64,000 bases of DNA, taken from the NCBI RefSeq assembly GCF_004792415.1, contig NZ_CP038853.1:1674001-1738000 (forward strand), given 5' to 3'. Of the stretch, positions 17,958 to 28,845 are shown one piece after another. The translations under genes were made by a program, and so were the position numbers. A model generated the notes under the pieces. The model did no database searches and was not told the origin of the DNA. It saw only the letters and a program-made list of their open reading frames with translations. Origin of the DNA: Pantoea vagans. Its GTDB lineage: Bacteria; Pseudomonadota; Gammaproteobacteria; Enterobacterales; Enterobacteriaceae. Positions within the stretch are counted from its first letter, which is position 1, and each line of letters starts with the position of its first letter.

Positions 17958-19585
17958 TAAGGTTGGCTCCGACACGACGTCAAAATATCATCCGCAGGCA
18001 CATATTCGTGGGTCGCGGTGCCGGTTAATCCCAGCATGGTTGAAAACAGATTATCCTGTGAAAAATCGTCTGTCGCCGCCAGTTTATTCAGACAGCCGCG
18101 ATTAACCGCATAACGTTTCTGATAATCATCGGACAGCCAGATCAGCATCGGCACATGTTTCTGCGTATCCGGGGCAATAGCATAGGGCAGGCCATGCAGG
18201 TAAGCGCCATTTTCACCCAGCGATTCACCGTGATCAGAAAGATAGACCAGGCTGGTGGTGAAGCGATCCTGATGCGCGCGCAGGACATTGATTGCCTTAT
18301 CGACAATATGATCCACATTGACCAGCGTGTTGTCATAGGTGTTGATCAGCTGTTGTTGCGAACAGTCCTGAATCTGATTGGTGTCACAGGTCGGTTCAAA
18401 CTGACGGAACTGTGGCGGATACCGATGGCTGTAGGTCGGGCCATGACTGCCAATGGTGTGCAGGACAATAACCCCGTTGCCTTTCAGCTGGCTGATGTAG
18501 TCGTCCAGACCGTGGAACAGCACGTCGTCATAACACTCACCATTAATACACATGCCGGGCAGGTTCAGGCTGGTCATGTCCTGATGCGGCACCCGGTCAC
18601 AGGCCCCTTTGCAGCCACCATCATTTTCATTCCATAACACGCTGATGCCAGCGCGCTGAATAATATCCAGCAGTCCCTCCTGATGCGCGGCCAGCACATC
18701 ATCATAGTGCGCGCGCGGCATGTTGGAGAACATGCAGGGCACCGAAACCGCCGTCGCCGTGCCGCACGAGGTGGTGTGCGGGAAGTAGATTACATCGTCT
18801 TTCGCCAGTAAAGGATTGGTCAGACGAGCGTAACCGCCCAGCGAGAAGTTTTGCGCGCGCGACGTCTCTCCCAGCACCAGAATCGTCAGATTCGGCTTAC
18901 CGCTGCTGCGGCTGGGCTGCAGATGGGCATCTTCACCGATGCGCACCAGCGGCACATTCTGCAGTTGCTCATGCTTATACCAGGAGAGCGTTGCCGCAAT
19001 GCTGTTCGACGGGCTGAGCGCTTTAACCAGCTCGCGGTTGTTGCGGAACAGCGAAGCGTAATCTTTATAGAAGAGCAGGGCGACCAGCACGATCAGCGCC
19101 GCCGACAGCAGCACGCTGAGCACGCGCGCCAGCACGCCACGCCACTGCTGCCGTTTTATGCGCGGCCAGAACACCAGCAACGCCATCAGCACGCCCGAGG
19201 TGAGCAGGGTGAAGAGCAGCTGCGGCGTAATCAGCGCAAAGGATTCAGAAGCGGTGGTATCCATCATGTTGGTGATCATCGAGCGATCGACCACGATGTT
19301 ATAAGTCTGAATAAAAAACTGTGCCGACGCAGAGAGCAGAATAAACAGGGCGGCCAGCAGACGATCCAGCCAGACAAACGAGGCCAGCGTAATCACGATG
19401 TTAATCACGCTAAAGGCGACGAAAGGCATCGATAAAAATACCAGCGTGGTATGCAGATTGTTCAGCGGCATCACCGCCAGCACCTGACGGTAGTAGGCAA
19501 TATTAAGGAAAACCGCGATATAAACCGCAGCCAGGATCAGCAAGGTAAGGCGGCTAATCAGCGGCCTCTTCAGAGTAAACGCCAT
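17957..19585 (-). CDS. eptA: Lipid A phosphoethanolamine transferase EptA
   Basis: A 542-residue inner-membrane enzyme that transfers phosphoethanolamine from phosphatidylethanolamine to lipid A phosphates, lowering negative charge and raising resistance to polymyxin. Five N-terminal transmembrane helices (to about residue 172) precede a periplasmic sulfatase-fold domain. Visible active-site elements are the zinc ligand Glu in [10 protein letters not shown] (about 240), the nucleophile Thr in [15 protein letters not shown] (about 278) and [11 protein letters not shown]. It is the first gene of eptA-basR-basS, the same order as in E. coli. A PmrA-type box is 50 bp upstream. Confidence 0.96.
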   Translation of the reverse strand: MAFTLKRPLISRLTLLILAAVYIAVFLNIAYYRQVLAVMPLNNLHTTLVFLSMPFVAFSVINIVITLASFVWLDRLLAALFILLSASAQFFIQTYNIVVDRSMITNMMDTTASESFALITPQLLFTLLTSGVLMALLVFWPRIKRQQWRGVLARVLSVLLSAALIVLVALLFYKDYASLFRNNRELVKALSPSNSIAATLSWYKHEQLQNVPLVRIGEDAHLQPSRSSGKPNLTILVLGETSRAQNFSLGGYARLTNPLLAKDDVIYFPHTTSCGTATAVSVPCMFSNMPRAHYDDVLAAHQEGLLDIIQRAGISVLWNENDGGCKGACDRVPHQDMTSLNLPGMCINGECYDDVLFHGLDDYISQLKGNGVIVLHTIGSHGPTYSHRYPPQFRQFEPTCDTNQIQDCSQQQLINTYDNTLVNVDHIVDKAINVLRAHQDRFTTSLVYLSDHGESLGENGAYLHGLPYAIAPDTQKHVPMLIWLSDDYQKRYAVNRGCLNKLAATDDFSQDNLFSTMLGLTGTATHEYVPADDILTSCRSQP

Positions 19586-19634
19586 GTGAGCAGGAACCAG
19601 AGTAATAAAAGTGTCACGAGATTGCGCTTTCTAT

Positions 19635-19651
19635 ATTAGGAATACCTTAAG
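19635..19651 (-). promoter_or_regulatory. PmrA/BasR box upstream of eptA-basRS
   Basis: On the minus strand, CTTAAG-GTATT-CCTAAT deviates from YTTAAK-N5-YTTAAK at one position. It is nearly the same sequence as the box at 16048 (CTTAAGGTTTCCTTAAT), which supports both. Autoregulation of this operon is known in relatives. Confidence 0.7.
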
Positions 19652-19834
19652 AAGCTTAAGCTTTGAAGAATGTCATTTGTATGGAGTACGTAACGGGCAT
19701 CACTCCAGCGTGATGCGGACCGATACCGCTACGATTATTAAAAAAGGAACAGGTGTGAATGGCGCTTTTCTGCTGACTTAACCGCAGCGGCTGGCATGAA
19801 AAGTGCATATTTCTGGCATAACCCCTGTTAATGA

Positions 19835-19844
19835 CTACACTTAA
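19835..19844 (+). promoter_or_regulatory. Candidate RpoS-type -10 element for otsBA
   Basis: CTACACTTAA resembles the sigma-S extended -10 (CTATACTTAA) about 200 bases upstream of otsB. otsBA is sigma-S dependent in E. coli. The remainder of the 19652-20026 gap shows no gene. Confidence 0.45.
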
Positions 19845-20038
19845 TGTGAAGATGTTCTCAGTTAGCCAGTATTGTCAGCAATGCGCTTGCAAGTTTGAGG
19901 AGAGTGACCTATCCAATCACCGCGTTTTACCCCTCAATCACCGCTTTATCAGAATTTCCCGCTTGCTGACCTGACTGCGTCAGGACATTCTTGTTTTAAC
20001 TCAATGTTTTATTAAATTTGATTTTCAGGAGAAGTAAC

Positions 20039-20827
20039 GTGACCCAAGCGGCAGACACCCATGCCAGGTACCCGACATTAAGCAGCGGGCAGTACGCCTT
20101 CTTTTTTGATGTCGACGGTACGCTGGCAGCGATACAGTCCCGTCCCGAAGCGGTATTTATTCCTGAGCAGGTCATCGCACAACTTCAACAGCTCTCTGCG
20201 CTGTCTCAGGGCGCACTGGCGCTGGTCTCCGGCAGACCCATCGAACAACTGGATGCGCTGGCTGCACCGTGGCACGGCCCGGCGGCGGGCGTGCATGGCG
20301 CTGAGCGTCGTGATGCAGAGGGTCATGTGCAGCGCATCAGCCTGCCTGTTGAGGTTGAACAAAATCTCAGGAAGGAATTGCAGGATGCGATGGCATGCTG
20401 GCCTGGCACTCAGCTTGAGGTGAAAGGCATGGCCTTTGCACTTCACTACCGTCAGGCGATGCAGCATGAGCAGGATGTGTTGCGACTGGCTGAACAGTCA
20501 GTGAAGCGTTTCCCGGGACTGGCGCTTCAGCCAGGGAAATGCGTGGTTGAGATTAAACCGGCAGGCATCGATAAAGGTGCCGCAATCAGCGACTTTATGC
20601 AGCAGCCCCCTTTTGCCGGACGCACGCCAGTCTTTATTGGCGACGATTTGACGGATGAGAAGGGCTTCCTGGCCGTCAACGAACGGCAGGGCGTCTCAGT
20701 TAAAGTCGGCGAAGGGTCAAGCCAGGCCGGTTATCGGCTTAATGATGTCGATGCCGTTTATGGCTGGCTGGAAAGAACATTATTACTATTAGAGCAAGAC
20801 AACGTCGGTAAGGAGTTTAGGTTATGA
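20039..20827 (+). CDS. otsB: Trehalose-6-phosphate phosphatase OtsB
   Basis: A 262-residue HAD-superfamily phosphatase that removes phosphate from trehalose-6-phosphate, giving the osmoprotectant trehalose. The catalytic motif FFFDVDGTLAAI (residues ~21-32) contains the nucleophile and general acid Asp residues; VSGRPIEQLD and VFIGDDLTDEKGF are motifs II and III-IV. I use the GTG at 20039 because AGGAGA lies six bases before it; a TTG at 20018 would place that Shine-Dalgarno inside the gene. It overlaps otsA by four bases (ATGA). Length agrees with E. coli OtsB (266). Confidence 0.94.
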   Translation: MTQAADTHARYPTLSSGQYAFFFDVDGTLAAIQSRPEAVFIPEQVIAQLQQLSALSQGALALVSGRPIEQLDALAAPWHGPAAGVHGAERRDAEGHVQRISLPVEVEQNLRKELQDAMACWPGTQLEVKGMAFALHYRQAMQHEQDVLRLAEQSVKRFPGLALQPGKCVVEIKPAGIDKGAAISDFMQQPPFAGRTPVFIGDDLTDEKGFLAVNERQGVSVKVGEGSSQAGYRLNDVDAVYGWLERTLLLLEQDNVGKEFRL

Positions 20828-22260
20828 GTCGTTTAGTGGTTGTATCTAACCGTGTCGCCATGCCAGATGGGTCTAAAACGAGTGCAGGCGGCCTGGCCGT
20901 CGGCATTCTCGATGCACTGAAAAGCACCGGTGGATTATGGTTTGGCTGGAACGGTGAAATCAGCGAATTCACCGGCGAAGAAGTAGAAGACGTCAGCGTG
21001 CAGGAACATGAAGGTATCGAGTATGCTTCCTTCCCACTGAGCCAGAACGATTACGATCTCTATTATTGCCAGTTCTCGAACACGGTTATCTGGCCCGCCT
21101 TCCATTATCGCCTCGATCTGGTGCAGTTCCAGCGTGAAGCGTGGGAAGGGTATTGCGAAGTTAATGACGCGGTGGCGCAGCGCTTAAAACCGCTGATCAA
21201 ACCGGATGATATTGTCTGGATCCACGATTATCACTTCTTACCCTTTGCTGCAGCGCTGCGTCGGGCCGGTATTAATAACCGCATCGGCTTCTTCCTGCAT
21301 ATTCCGTTCCCGACGCCAGAAATATTCAATGCACTGCCTCCGCACAAAGAGCTGCTGGAAATGCTGTGTGAATATGACCTCCTTGGCTTCCAGACTGAAT
21401 CGGATCGGGTGGCGTTCCTGGACAGCGTCAGTCAGCTTACGCAACTGCAGAATAAAGGCGACAAAAAGCATCGCGCCTTTGGCAACACCTTTATGACTGA
21501 GGTCTATCCGATCGGGATCGAGCCAGACAGTATTAAAGAGATGGCCGAAGGGCCACTGCCGCCGAAAATGGCAGCCATGAAGAAAGAGCTGGGCGATGCA
21601 CGCAACATTATTGCCTGCGAACGCCTCGACTATTCCAAAGGGCTGCCAGAGCGCTTTCTTGCCTATGAAGCGCTGCTGGAAAACTTCCCGCAGCATCGCG
21701 GTAAAATCCGTTACTCGCAGATTGCACCGACCTCACGTGGTGATGTACAGGCCTATCAGGATATCCGGCATCAGCTGGAGACCGAAGCAGGACGGATTAA
21801 CGGTAAGTACGGTACGCTGGGCTGGACCCCGCTTTACTACCTTAACCAGCATTTTGACCGTCGCCTGCTGATGAAAATCTTCCGCCTGACCGATGTAGGT
21901 CTGGTGACGCCGCTGCGTGATGGCATGAATCTGGTCGCGAAAGAGTATGTCGCTGCGCAGGACCCGGACGATCCGGGTGTACTGGTGCTGTCGCGCTTTG
22001 CTGGTGCCGCCAACGAGCTGACCTCAGCGCTGATAGTGAATCCGTATGACCGCGATGAAGTCGCTGCTGCGCTGGATAAGGCGATTACCATGCCGCGCAC
22101 CGAAAGAATTTCACGCTACAACGACATGATGGCGGTATTACGCAAAAACGACATTACCGCCTGGCGTGAGAGCTTCCTGAAGGACCTGGAGCGCATTGAC
22201 CCACGCAGTGTTGACCACAGCACCGTGAACAAGGTAGCGACCTTCCCGAAACTCGCCTGA
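20824..22260 (+). CDS. otsA: Trehalose-6-phosphate synthase OtsA
   Basis: A 478-residue GT20 glycosyltransferase that joins UDP-glucose and glucose-6-phosphate to trehalose-6-phosphate, the substrate of OtsB. The N-terminal loop [20 protein letters not shown] carries the donor-binding [21 protein letters not shown] and [12 protein letters not shown] are conserved acceptor-site blocks, followed by [13 protein letters not shown] and [14 protein letters not shown]. Length equals the E. coli enzyme (474) closely. The otsB-otsA overlap shows translational coupling. The neighbouring flhDC matches E. coli order, though uspC between them is absent. Confidence 0.97.
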   Translation: MSRLVVVSNRVAMPDGSKTSAGGLAVGILDALKSTGGLWFGWNGEISEFTGEEVEDVSVQEHEGIEYASFPLSQNDYDLYYCQFSNTVIWPAFHYRLDLVQFQREAWEGYCEVNDAVAQRLKPLIKPDDIVWIHDYHFLPFAAALRRAGINNRIGFFLHIPFPTPEIFNALPPHKELLEMLCEYDLLGFQTESDRVAFLDSVSQLTQLQNKGDKKHRAFGNTFMTEVYPIGIEPDSIKEMAEGPLPPKMAAMKKELGDARNIIACERLDYSKGLPERFLAYEALLENFPQHRGKIRYSQIAPTSRGDVQAYQDIRHQLETEAGRINGKYGTLGWTPLYYLNQHFDRRLLMKIFRLTDVGLVTPLRDGMNLVAKEYVAAQDPDDPGVLVLSRFAGAANELTSALIVNPYDRDEVAAALDKAITMPRTERISRYNDMMAVLRKNDITAWRESFLKDLERIDPRSVDHSTVNKVATFPKLA

Positions 22261-22286
22261 CCTGAGCCTATATCGCAATAATGGAA

Positions 22287-22321
22287 GCAGCGATACCACC
22301 CTGGTATCGCTGCTTTTTTTT
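22287..22321 (+). terminator. Rho-independent terminator after otsBA
   Basis: A perfect 12-bp stem, GCAGCGATACCA / TGGTATCGCTGC, with a 3-base loop is followed by T8. Confidence 0.95.
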
Positions 22322-22953
22322 CGGCCCAGCTCACAGAAAACTCGCCCGCTATCTGTTAATGACGCTGTGCGGCGATTTTGTGCCGATGTCCTCAGTGGCA
22401 GCGCAGAGTGGCCCGATATATGCAGAGAACCCCAAAACCCAGTCATACCGCTGTCTGCCGCTTTCTTTAACTACTTTGCTAAAGTTTTTCTTCAGACTGC
22501 CGATAGTGATAGTGCCAACGCATAACCCACCGTTAATTCATTCGTCTTTCTTATGTAACCCCTTGTTACATCGGGTGTCAGAGCCTGAACATTCCGCTGT
22601 CACTGTTAACACCAGGTTGCCATAAGCCCCCCTTACTGCCGTAGAAACCTTAACGATTTCATTACTCACACCCTGCGATACTCCCCTTAAGTAACTAATT
22701 TAACAGCAAATAACGCCCTGTCCTACCAGCATAATATGCTGACAACCCTGATTTAGATGGTTCTAAATAGGGTGTTAAAACGATTAACACCCGATAATCA
22801 TTCCGGACTGCTTAAAGCGTCGAATAGCGATGCTTTTACCCCCTATTAAACCTTTCTCAGGACGAATTGGACTTAAAAACACACTTTTTTGTTCAAAAAG
22901 TGACCAGTCGGTAAGCAATCGTAAAGGGTTGCTGAAGAAATTTGCGTTAAAAG

Positions 22954-22969
22954 TGTGATCTACATCACA
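22954..22969. promoter_or_regulatory. CRP-binding site upstream of flhDC
   Basis: TGTGATCTACATCACA is a perfect match to the cAMP-CRP palindrome TGTGA-N6-TCACA. It is 309 bases before the flhD start. In E. coli CRP activates flhDC from a distal upstream site. Confidence 0.85.
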
Positions 22970-23223
22970 CTTTATCTAAAATTTCATCTGGCTGTCGTTG
23001 TATGTCGAAATCAGACGATATAGATTTGCGTTGTTTTCGGAATAGTCCTAAAAAATGTAAGAAGGCGTCACGGAAGATGTCCGGAACTCGAAAATAGAAT
23101 GGCATGGATTTTCGACCTTCAGTGGGTCTGAAACCCACGAAAATAGAAGGCGAAAAACAGTGACATTGAAATTATGTGAAGTTTTTTTTGCCATCTTTTG
23201 ATTTAACAAACAGCAGCTCGAAC

Positions 23224-23241
23224 CGCAGATTTTAATCTGCG
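23224..23241 (+). promoter_or_regulatory. Leader hairpin before flhD
   Basis: CGCAGATT-TT-AATCTGCG is a perfect 8-bp stem 36 bases before the flhD start codon, likely in the mRNA leader, where it could affect sRNA or CsrA access. The role is inferred. Confidence 0.4.
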
Positions 23242-23277
23242 ATACAGTTACGTCGCATCTCTCAGGATGGAAAAATA

Positions 23278-23631
23278 ATGGGCACCTCTGAAGTACTGAA
23301 ACATATTTATGACCTCAACTTGTCTTATTTACTGCTCGCGCAGCGTTTAATTAACCAGGATAAAGCTTCTGCAATGTTTCGCCTCGGCATTGACGAGAAA
23401 ATGGCGAACGCGTTATCTGAATTAACATTGCCTGAGATGGTAAAAATGGCGGAAACCAATCAACTGGTTTGCCAGTTCCGTTTTACCGATAGCAGCACCA
23501 TTAATCGCCTGACGCAGGAATCACGCGTGGATGATTTACAACAAATCCACACCGGCATTTTATTATCGAGCCGTTTACTGCGTAATGCGTCTAAAGATGA
23601 AGCGCCTGCTAAAAAGAGAGCAATGTCATGA
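23278..23631 (+). CDS. flhD: Flagellar master regulator subunit FlhD
   Basis: A 117-residue protein that joins FlhC in a hetero-hexamer and activates class II flagellar promoters. The sequence [25 protein letters not shown] is the conserved N-terminal dimer helix, and [21 protein letters not shown] follows. Length matches E. coli FlhD (116-119). CAGGATGG precedes the ATG. It overlaps flhC by four bases (ATGA). The CRP site and long leader upstream indicate heavy transcriptional and post-transcriptional control. Confidence 0.97.
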   Translation: MGTSEVLKHIYDLNLSYLLLAQRLINQDKASAMFRLGIDEKMANALSELTLPEMVKMAETNQLVCQFRFTDSSTINRLTQESRVDDLQQIHTGILLSSRLLRNASKDEAPAKKRAMS

Positions 23632-24206
23632 GTGAGAAAAGTATTGTTCAGGAAGCACGTGATATTCAGCTCGCGATGGAGCTGATCACTTTAGGTGCGC
23701 GCTTGCAGATGTTAGAGAGTGAAACTCAGCTGAGCCGTGGTCGTCTGATCAAGCTCTATAAAGAATTACGTGGCAGTCCGCCGCCAAAAGGCATGCTGCC
23801 GTTCTCCACGGACTGGTTTATGACGTGGGAGCAGAACATCCATGCTTCTATGTTCTGCAACGCCTGGAAATTTTTACTGAAAACTGGCCTGTGCAGTGGC
23901 GTCGATGCTGTCATCAAAGCCTACCGCCTGTATCTTGAACAGTGTCCTCAATCGGACGAGGGCCCGCTGTTGGCGCTGACTCGTGCCTGGACCCTGGTCC
24001 GATTCGTTGATAGCGGTATGCTGGAACTGGCCGATTGCAAATGCTGCAACGGCAGCTTTATTAATCATGCGCATCAGCCGGTTGGCAGCTTTACCTGCAG
24101 CCTGTGCCAGCCACCATCACGTGCCGTAAAAAGACGTAAACTTTCTGCAGAACCTGCCGATATGTTTCCACAACTGCTGGATGAACAGGTTAAACACGCC
24201 GTTTAA
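23628..24206 (+). CDS. flhC: Flagellar master regulator subunit FlhC
   Basis: A 192-residue partner of FlhD that carries most of the DNA-contacting surface. The zinc-binding cysteines sit at 137, 139/140, 157 and 160 ([11 protein letters not shown] and FTCSLC), the same positions as in E. coli. The N-terminus [20 protein letters not shown] and the [14 protein letters not shown] helix are typical. The last 70 bases of the gene also contain a good FliA promoter that points to motA. A terminator follows the stop codon. Confidence 0.97.
   Translation: MSEKSIVQEARDIQLAMELITLGARLQMLESETQLSRGRLIKLYKELRGSPPPKGMLPFSTDWFMTWEQNIHASMFCNAWKFLLKTGLCSGVDAVIKAYRLYLEQCPQSDEGPLLALTRAWTLVRFVDSGMLELADCKCCNGSFINHAHQPVGSFTCSLCQPPSRAVKRRKLSAEPADMFPQLLDEQVKHAV
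24137..24163 (+). promoter_or_regulatory. FliA (sigma-28) promoter inside flhC, for motAB-cheAW
   Basis: TAAACTTT-N11-GCCGATAT matches the FliA consensus TAAAGTTT-N11-GCCGATAA at 14 of 16 positions with exact spacing. It lies in the coding 3' end of flhC. An intragenic FliA promoter in flhC that drives motAB is known in E. coli. No FliA match was seen between the downstream terminator and motA. Confidence 0.75.
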
Positions 24207-24232
24207 GTTTGTTCGCACTGTGGAAGCCATCC

Positions 24233-24262
24233 AGCAGCGGTTAATACCGCTGCTTTTTTTTT
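24233..24262 (+). terminator. Rho-independent terminator between flhC and motA
   Basis: AGCAGCGGT-TAAT-ACCGCTGCT is followed by a T run. It separates flhDC from motA but lies downstream of the FliA promoter in flhC. Confidence 0.9.
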
Positions 24263-24339
24263 GCTTGCGGTTCAGGAATAACCTCTGCGGCTCTCTGGCT
24301 TAACTTCCACCAACACGTTACGGACGTAAGGATTTTTTT

Positions 24340-25227
24340 GTGCTGATAATTATAGGTTACCTGATTGTTTTAGGCTCCGTGTTGGGCGGATATGCGCTGG
24401 TAGGTGGCCATCTGGGCGCACTTTATCAGCCAGCCGAATTATTAATGATCGGCGGTGCTGGTGCCGGTGCTTTTTTAGTCGGTAACAATGGCAAGTCGAT
24501 TAAAAAAACGCTGAAAGCGCTGCCTAAGTTATTTCGCGGCTCCAAATACAACAAAGCGGTTTACATGGATTTGATGGCGCTGCTTTATCGCCTGATGGCG
24601 AAGTCGCGTCAGCAGGGGATGTTATCGCTGGAACGCGATATTGAAGATCCCAGCCAGAGTGAAATTTTTGCTAATTATCCCCGCATCCTTGCCGATAAAC
24701 AGTTAGTCGATTTTATTACTGACTACTTGCGCCTGATGGTCAGCGGCAACATGAACGCCTTTGAAATCGAAGCGTTGATGGATGAAGAGATTGAGACCTA
24801 CGAACACGAGTGTGACGTACCAGCGCAAAGTATTGCTGCGGTGGGTGATGGTCTTCCGGCCTTTGGTATCGTGGCCGCGGTAATGGGCGTGGTGCATGCG
24901 CTGGCTTCGGCCGATCGTCCGGCTGCTGAACTGGGCGCGCTGGTCGCGCATGCGATGGTGGGAACTTTCCTGGGCATCCTGCTGGCGTACGGGTTTGTCT
25001 CTCCACTGTCGTCAGTACTGCGTCAGAAATGTGCGGAAACCACCAAGATGATGCAGTGCATTAAAGTGACATTGCTCTCGAGCCTCAATGGTTACGCGCC
25101 GCAGATTGCGGTGGAGTTTGGTCGTAAGACGCTCTATTCCGCTGAGCGTCCGTCGTTCAGCGAACTGGAAGAGCATGTGCGTAACGCCAAGAACCCGGCT
25201 AAACAGACTTCTGACGAGGCTTCATGA
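24340..25227 (+). CDS. motA: Flagellar stator subunit MotA
   Basis: A 295-residue proton-channel subunit of the flagellar motor. Four transmembrane segments are visible, and the torque-generating residues are in place: Arg90 and Glu98 in the cytoplasmic loop ([16 protein letters not shown]) and Pro173 ([10 protein letters not shown]). The start is GTG at 24340 with AAGGA upstream; the next residues [11 protein letters not shown] align with E. coli MotA. It overlaps motB by four bases. Expression probably comes from the FliA promoter within flhC. Confidence 0.96.
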   Translation: MLIIIGYLIVLGSVLGGYALVGGHLGALYQPAELLMIGGAGAGAFLVGNNGKSIKKTLKALPKLFRGSKYNKAVYMDLMALLYRLMAKSRQQGMLSLERDIEDPSQSEIFANYPRILADKQLVDFITDYLRLMVSGNMNAFEIEALMDEEIETYEHECDVPAQSIAAVGDGLPAFGIVAAVMGVVHALASADRPAAELGALVAHAMVGTFLGILLAYGFVSPLSSVLRQKCAETTKMMQCIKVTLLSSLNGYAPQIAVEFGRKTLYSAERPSFSELEEHVRNAKNPAKQTSDEAS

Positions 25228-26165
25228 AACACGGCAATCGCCCCATTGTGCTGATCAAAAAGCGCAAACATAAAGGCCATGAAGGCAGCCACGGATCGTG
25301 GAAGATTGCCTACGCCGACTTTATGACGGCGATGATGGCCTTTTTTATGGTGATGTGGCTGCTGTCGATCGCCAACCCGCAGGAGCTGGTGCAGATTGCA
25401 GACTACTTCAAAACGCCGCTGAAAGTTGCGATCACAGGCGGTGCACGCAGCAGTGACAGTGACAGCCCGATCCCGGGTGGCGGCGATGATCCGACCAAAA
25501 AGATTGGCGAAGTGAACAAAGTCGTCGATATGGACGCCCAGAAACGCAAGCTGGATGAGATTCGCCTTAACCGGCTGCGTGAAAAGCTCGACCAGATGAT
25601 TGAAGCGGATCCGCGTCTGAAAGCGCTGCGGCCGCATCTGATCATCAACATGGTGGAAGAGGGGCTGCGTATTCAGATTATCGACAGCCAGAATCGCCCG
25701 ATGTTTAAGACCGGTCGGGCCGAGGTGGAGCCGTATATGCGCGATATTCTGCGTGCCATTGCGCCGATCCTTAACGACATTCCGAACCGTATCAGCCTGG
25801 CCGGACATACCGATGATTTTCAGTATGCCGGCGGTGACAAGGGCTACAGCAACTGGGAACTCTCTACCGACCGCGCTAACGCTTCACGCCGGGAACTGGT
25901 GATGGGCGGCCTGGATAGCGGCAAAGTTTTACGGGTGTTAGGTATGGCCGACACCATGCGCCTGAAAAATCGTGGCGGTAACGACGCAGTTAACCGCCGC
26001 ATCAGCCTGCTGGTGTTGAACCATGACACTGAAGCAGCAATAGAAAAAGAGAACGCAGAAAGTGATGCCGTCCAGATCAGCGATCCGGCGGCCATTGAAC
26101 AGATTCGCGCACCTGCAACACCAGGCAGCGCGGTGAATACAGCAGCCCCCTCACAGCCGAGGTGA
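25224..26165 (+). CDS. motB: Flagellar stator subunit MotB
   Basis: A 313-residue stator protein with one N-terminal transmembrane helix carrying the proton-binding Asp32 ([16 protein letters not shown]). The C-terminal OmpA-like domain ([39 protein letters not shown]) binds peptidoglycan and anchors the stator. The start codon overlaps the motA stop (ATGA). The tail after about residue 275 is Ala/Pro-rich and low in conservation. It precedes cheA by five bases. Confidence 0.96.
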   Translation: MKHGNRPIVLIKKRKHKGHEGSHGSWKIAYADFMTAMMAFFMVMWLLSIANPQELVQIADYFKTPLKVAITGGARSSDSDSPIPGGGDDPTKKIGEVNKVVDMDAQKRKLDEIRLNRLREKLDQMIEADPRLKALRPHLIINMVEEGLRIQIIDSQNRPMFKTGRAEVEPYMRDILRAIAPILNDIPNRISLAGHTDDFQYAGGDKGYSNWELSTDRANASRRELVMGGLDSGKVLRVLGMADTMRLKNRGGNDAVNRRISLLVLNHDTEAAIEKENAESDAVQISDPAAIEQIRAPATPGSAVNTAAPSQPR

Positions 26166-26170
26166 TTCCC

Positions 26171-28159
26171 GTGAGTATGGACATCAGCGATTTTTACCAG
26201 ACGTTTTTTGATGAAGCCGATGAGCTGTTAGCGGATATGGAACAACACCTGTTGGGCCTTGACCCGCAGGAGCCAGATTCGGAACAGCTTAACGCCATCT
26301 TCCGTGCCGCTCACTCCATTAAGGGTGGGGCCGGAACCTTTGGTTTTACGGTACTACAGGAAACGACCCATATCCTGGAAAACATTCTGGATGGTGCTCG
26401 TCGCGGCGAGATGCAGCTCAGCACCGACATCATCAACCTGTTTTTGGAAACCAAAGATATTATGCAGGAACAGCTCGATGCTTATAAAACCGCGCAGGAG
26501 CCAAACGCGGAGAGCTTCAAATATATCTGTGAAGCACTGCGCCAGCTGGCGCTCGAGGCCAAAGGTCTGCCGGTTGATGTTCCGGCTACGGTAACCACTG
26601 CCAGCGCGGAACCGGCCAGCGCCAGCGGTCTGCGTGTACAGCTGATCGACCTCAAAGAGAAAGAAGTCGACCTGATGCTGGAAGAGATGAGCAATCTCGG
26701 CACCCTGACTAATGTGCAGAAGGGCAGCACCACGCTGGACGTCTGCATTGATGGCGTCGGTAAAGATGACATCGTGGCGGTGCTCTGCTTCGTGATCGAC
26801 GAAGCGCAGATCCGCTTCCCGGCCGCTGACGAAGCCGTTGCCGCGCCGGTCGCTGCTGCTGTTGCAGCCGCACCGGTGGCAGAAGAGGTTCACACCGCCA
26901 GCGTTACCGAACTGCCTGTCGCAGCGGTGAAGCGTGAAAGTAAGCGCGTCGCAGCACCGGCCAAGTCGAGCGAATCGACCAGCATCCGTGTTGCGGTCGA
27001 GAAGGTCGATCAGCTGATCAACCTGGTCGGTGAACTGGTGATTACCCAGTCGATGCTCGCCCAGCGTTCCGGTGAACTCGACCCGGTGGCGCACGGCGAC
27101 CTGCTGAACAGCATGGGCCAGCTGGAGCGTAACGCCCGCGACCTGCAGGAATCGGTGATGTCGATTCGTATGATGCCAATGGAATATGTCTTCAGCCGCT
27201 TCCCGCGCCTGGTGCGTGACCTGGCGAGCAAACTTGGCAAAGAGGTCGAACTGACCCTGCTGGGCAGCTCAACCGAACTCGATAAGAGCCTGATCGAACG
27301 CATCATCGACCCGTTAACGCACTTGGTGCGTAACAGTCTTGACCACGGTATCGAAACGCCAGAGAAACGTCTGGTGGCCGGTAAAGTGGCAACCGGTAAC
27401 CTGACGCTTTCTGCGGAACACCAGGGCGGCAACATCTGTATCGAAGTGTCAGATGATGGTGCCGGTCTGAACCGTGAACGTATTCTGGCTAAAGCCCTGT
27501 CATCGGGCCTGCCGGTTCACGAGAACATGAGCGACGAAGAGGTCGGCATGCTGATCTTCGCACCGGGCTTCTCTACCGCGGAGCAGGTGACGGATGTTTC
27601 AGGACGCGGCGTCGGAATGGACGTGGTGAAACGAAATATTCAGGAGATGGGCGGTCACGTTGAAATCGCCTCGAAGCAGGGCAAAGGCACCACTATTCGT
27701 ATCCTGCTGCCGCTGACGCTGGCCATCCTTGATGGCATGTCCGTTCGCGTCGCCGATGAAGTCTTTATTCTGCCGCTGAATGCGGTGATGGAATCACTGC
27801 AACCGCGTGCCGAAGAGCTGAAACCGCTGGCGGGTGGCGAGTGCGTGCTGGAAGTGCGTGGTGAATATCTGCCACTGGTCGAGTTGTGGAACGTCTTTGA
27901 TGTGCAGGGTGCCAAAACCGAGGCCACGCAGGGCATCGTGGTGATCCTGCAGAGCGCGGGCAAACGTTACGCGCTGCTGGTTGATCAGCTGATTGGTCAG
28001 CATCAGGTGGTGGTGAAGAACCTGGAAAGTAACTATCGCAAAGTGCCGGGCATCTCCGCCGCGACCATTCTTGGCGATGGTAGCGTAGCGCTGATTGTTG
28101 ATGTATCAGCACTGCAGTCACTTAACCGTGAAAAACGTGTGGCCGGCGCTGCCGCCTGA
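26171..28159 (+). CDS. cheA: Chemotaxis histidine kinase CheA
   Basis: A 662-residue kinase that couples receptors to CheY and CheB. Domains in order: Hpt with the phospho-acceptor His48 ([16 protein letters not shown]), the CheY/CheB-binding P2 domain, an Ala/Val/Pro-rich linker (about 220-260), dimerisation P3, the kinase P4 ([38 protein letters not shown]) and the CheW-like P5. I use the GTG at 26171 ([10 protein letters not shown] as in E. coli) with AGGTGA upstream. Met98 in DIMQEQLD, preceded by GGAAACC, conserves the internal start of the short form CheA-S. Confidence 0.97.
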   Translation: MSMDISDFYQTFFDEADELLADMEQHLLGLDPQEPDSEQLNAIFRAAHSIKGGAGTFGFTVLQETTHILENILDGARRGEMQLSTDIINLFLETKDIMQEQLDAYKTAQEPNAESFKYICEALRQLALEAKGLPVDVPATVTTASAEPASASGLRVQLIDLKEKEVDLMLEEMSNLGTLTNVQKGSTTLDVCIDGVGKDDIVAVLCFVIDEAQIRFPAADEAVAAPVAAAVAAAPVAEEVHTASVTELPVAAVKRESKRVAAPAKSSESTSIRVAVEKVDQLINLVGELVITQSMLAQRSGELDPVAHGDLLNSMGQLERNARDLQESVMSIRMMPMEYVFSRFPRLVRDLASKLGKEVELTLLGSSTELDKSLIERIIDPLTHLVRNSLDHGIETPEKRLVAGKVATGNLTLSAEHQGGNICIEVSDDGAGLNRERILAKALSSGLPVHENMSDEEVGMLIFAPGFSTAEQVTDVSGRGVGMDVVKRNIQEMGGHVEIASKQGKGTTIRILLPLTLAILDGMSVRVADEVFILPLNAVMESLQPRAEELKPLAGGECVLEVRGEYLPLVELWNVFDVQGAKTEATQGIVVILQSAGKRYALLVDQLIGQHQVVVKNLESNYRKVPGISAATILGDGSVALIVDVSALQSLNREKRVAGAAA

Positions 28160-28182
28160 CAGATAACGAAAGGGTAAATAAC

Positions 28183-28680
28183 ATGAATGGAATGGCAACC
28201 GTGACAAAAATTGCTGGCGAAACTGTGGGTCAGGAGTTTCTGGTCTTCACGCTGGGCGACGAAGAGTACGGCATCGATATCCTCAAAGTTCAGGAAATTC
28301 GCGGTTACGATCAGGTAACGCGTATTGCGAATACCCCTGAATTCATCCGCGGCGTCACGAACCTGCGCGGCGTAATCGTGCCGATTATCGATCTGCGCGT
28401 TAAGTTTGCGCAGCCAGACGTTGAGTACAATGACAACACCGTGGTCATCGTGCTGAATCTGGAAAATCGCGTGGTCGGTATCGTGGTCGATGGCGTTTCT
28501 GACGTGCTGTCACTGACCCAGGATCAGATTCGCCCTTCACCGGAGTTCGCGGTAACCATGTCTACCGAGTACCTGACCGGTCTGGGTGCGCTGGGCGATC
28601 GCATGCTGATTCTGGTCGACATTGAGAAGCTGCTGAGCAGCGACGAGATGGCGCTGGTGGATAACCTGCGTACCGCGTAA
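28183..28680 (+). CDS. cheW: Chemotaxis coupling protein CheW
   Basis: A 165-residue adaptor linking receptors to Che[38 protein letters not shown] and [18 protein letters not shown] are the hallmark CheW blocks. It is almost identical over most of its length to E. coli CheW (167). It is the last gene of motAB-cheAW, 23 bp after cheA. A CACGGGC/GCCCGTG hairpin (28690-28715) without a T-run follows. Confidence 0.97.
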   Translation: MNGMATVTKIAGETVGQEFLVFTLGDEEYGIDILKVQEIRGYDQVTRIANTPEFIRGVTNLRGVIVPIIDLRVKFAQPDVEYNDNTVVIVLNLENRVVGIVVDGVSDVLSLTQDQIRPSPEFAVTMSTEYLTGLGALGDRMLILVDIEKLLSSDEMALVDNLRTA

Positions 28681-28774
28681 TAGCCTCCTCACGGGCTGGC
28701 TCTGGCTGGCCCGTGATTGTTACATCATGTAATAATTTACTTAATATTCATATATTTAAAATCGCTTCTCCCCC

Positions 28775-28801
28775 TAATTTCCTGCTGTCACCTGCCGATA
28801 A
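28775..28801 (+). promoter_or_regulatory. FliA promoter of the first receptor gene
   Basis: TAATTTCC-N11-GCCGATAA has a perfect -10 with correct spacing and a weak -35. It lies 45 bases before the start codon. Confidence 0.75.
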
Positions 28802-28845
28802 TCTCACTGTCACTTTTAAATCACCTACATTGTTCAGGGTTACTC

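Larger units (their letters stand above)
22322..23277. other. Long flhDC regulatory region and leader
   Basis: Almost 1 kb without a gene. It includes the CRP palindrome at 22954-22969, a GTGGGT/ACCCAC hairpin near 23120-23140, and a leader hairpin just upstream of flhD. The flhDC promoters of enterobacteria integrate many regulators, and a long leader is normal. No transposon or intact small gene is visible. Confidence 0.6.

Noticed and set aside
24263..24339. A FliA promoter directly before motA
   Set aside because: No GCCGATAA-like -10 with a TAAA -35 at 11-base spacing exists here.
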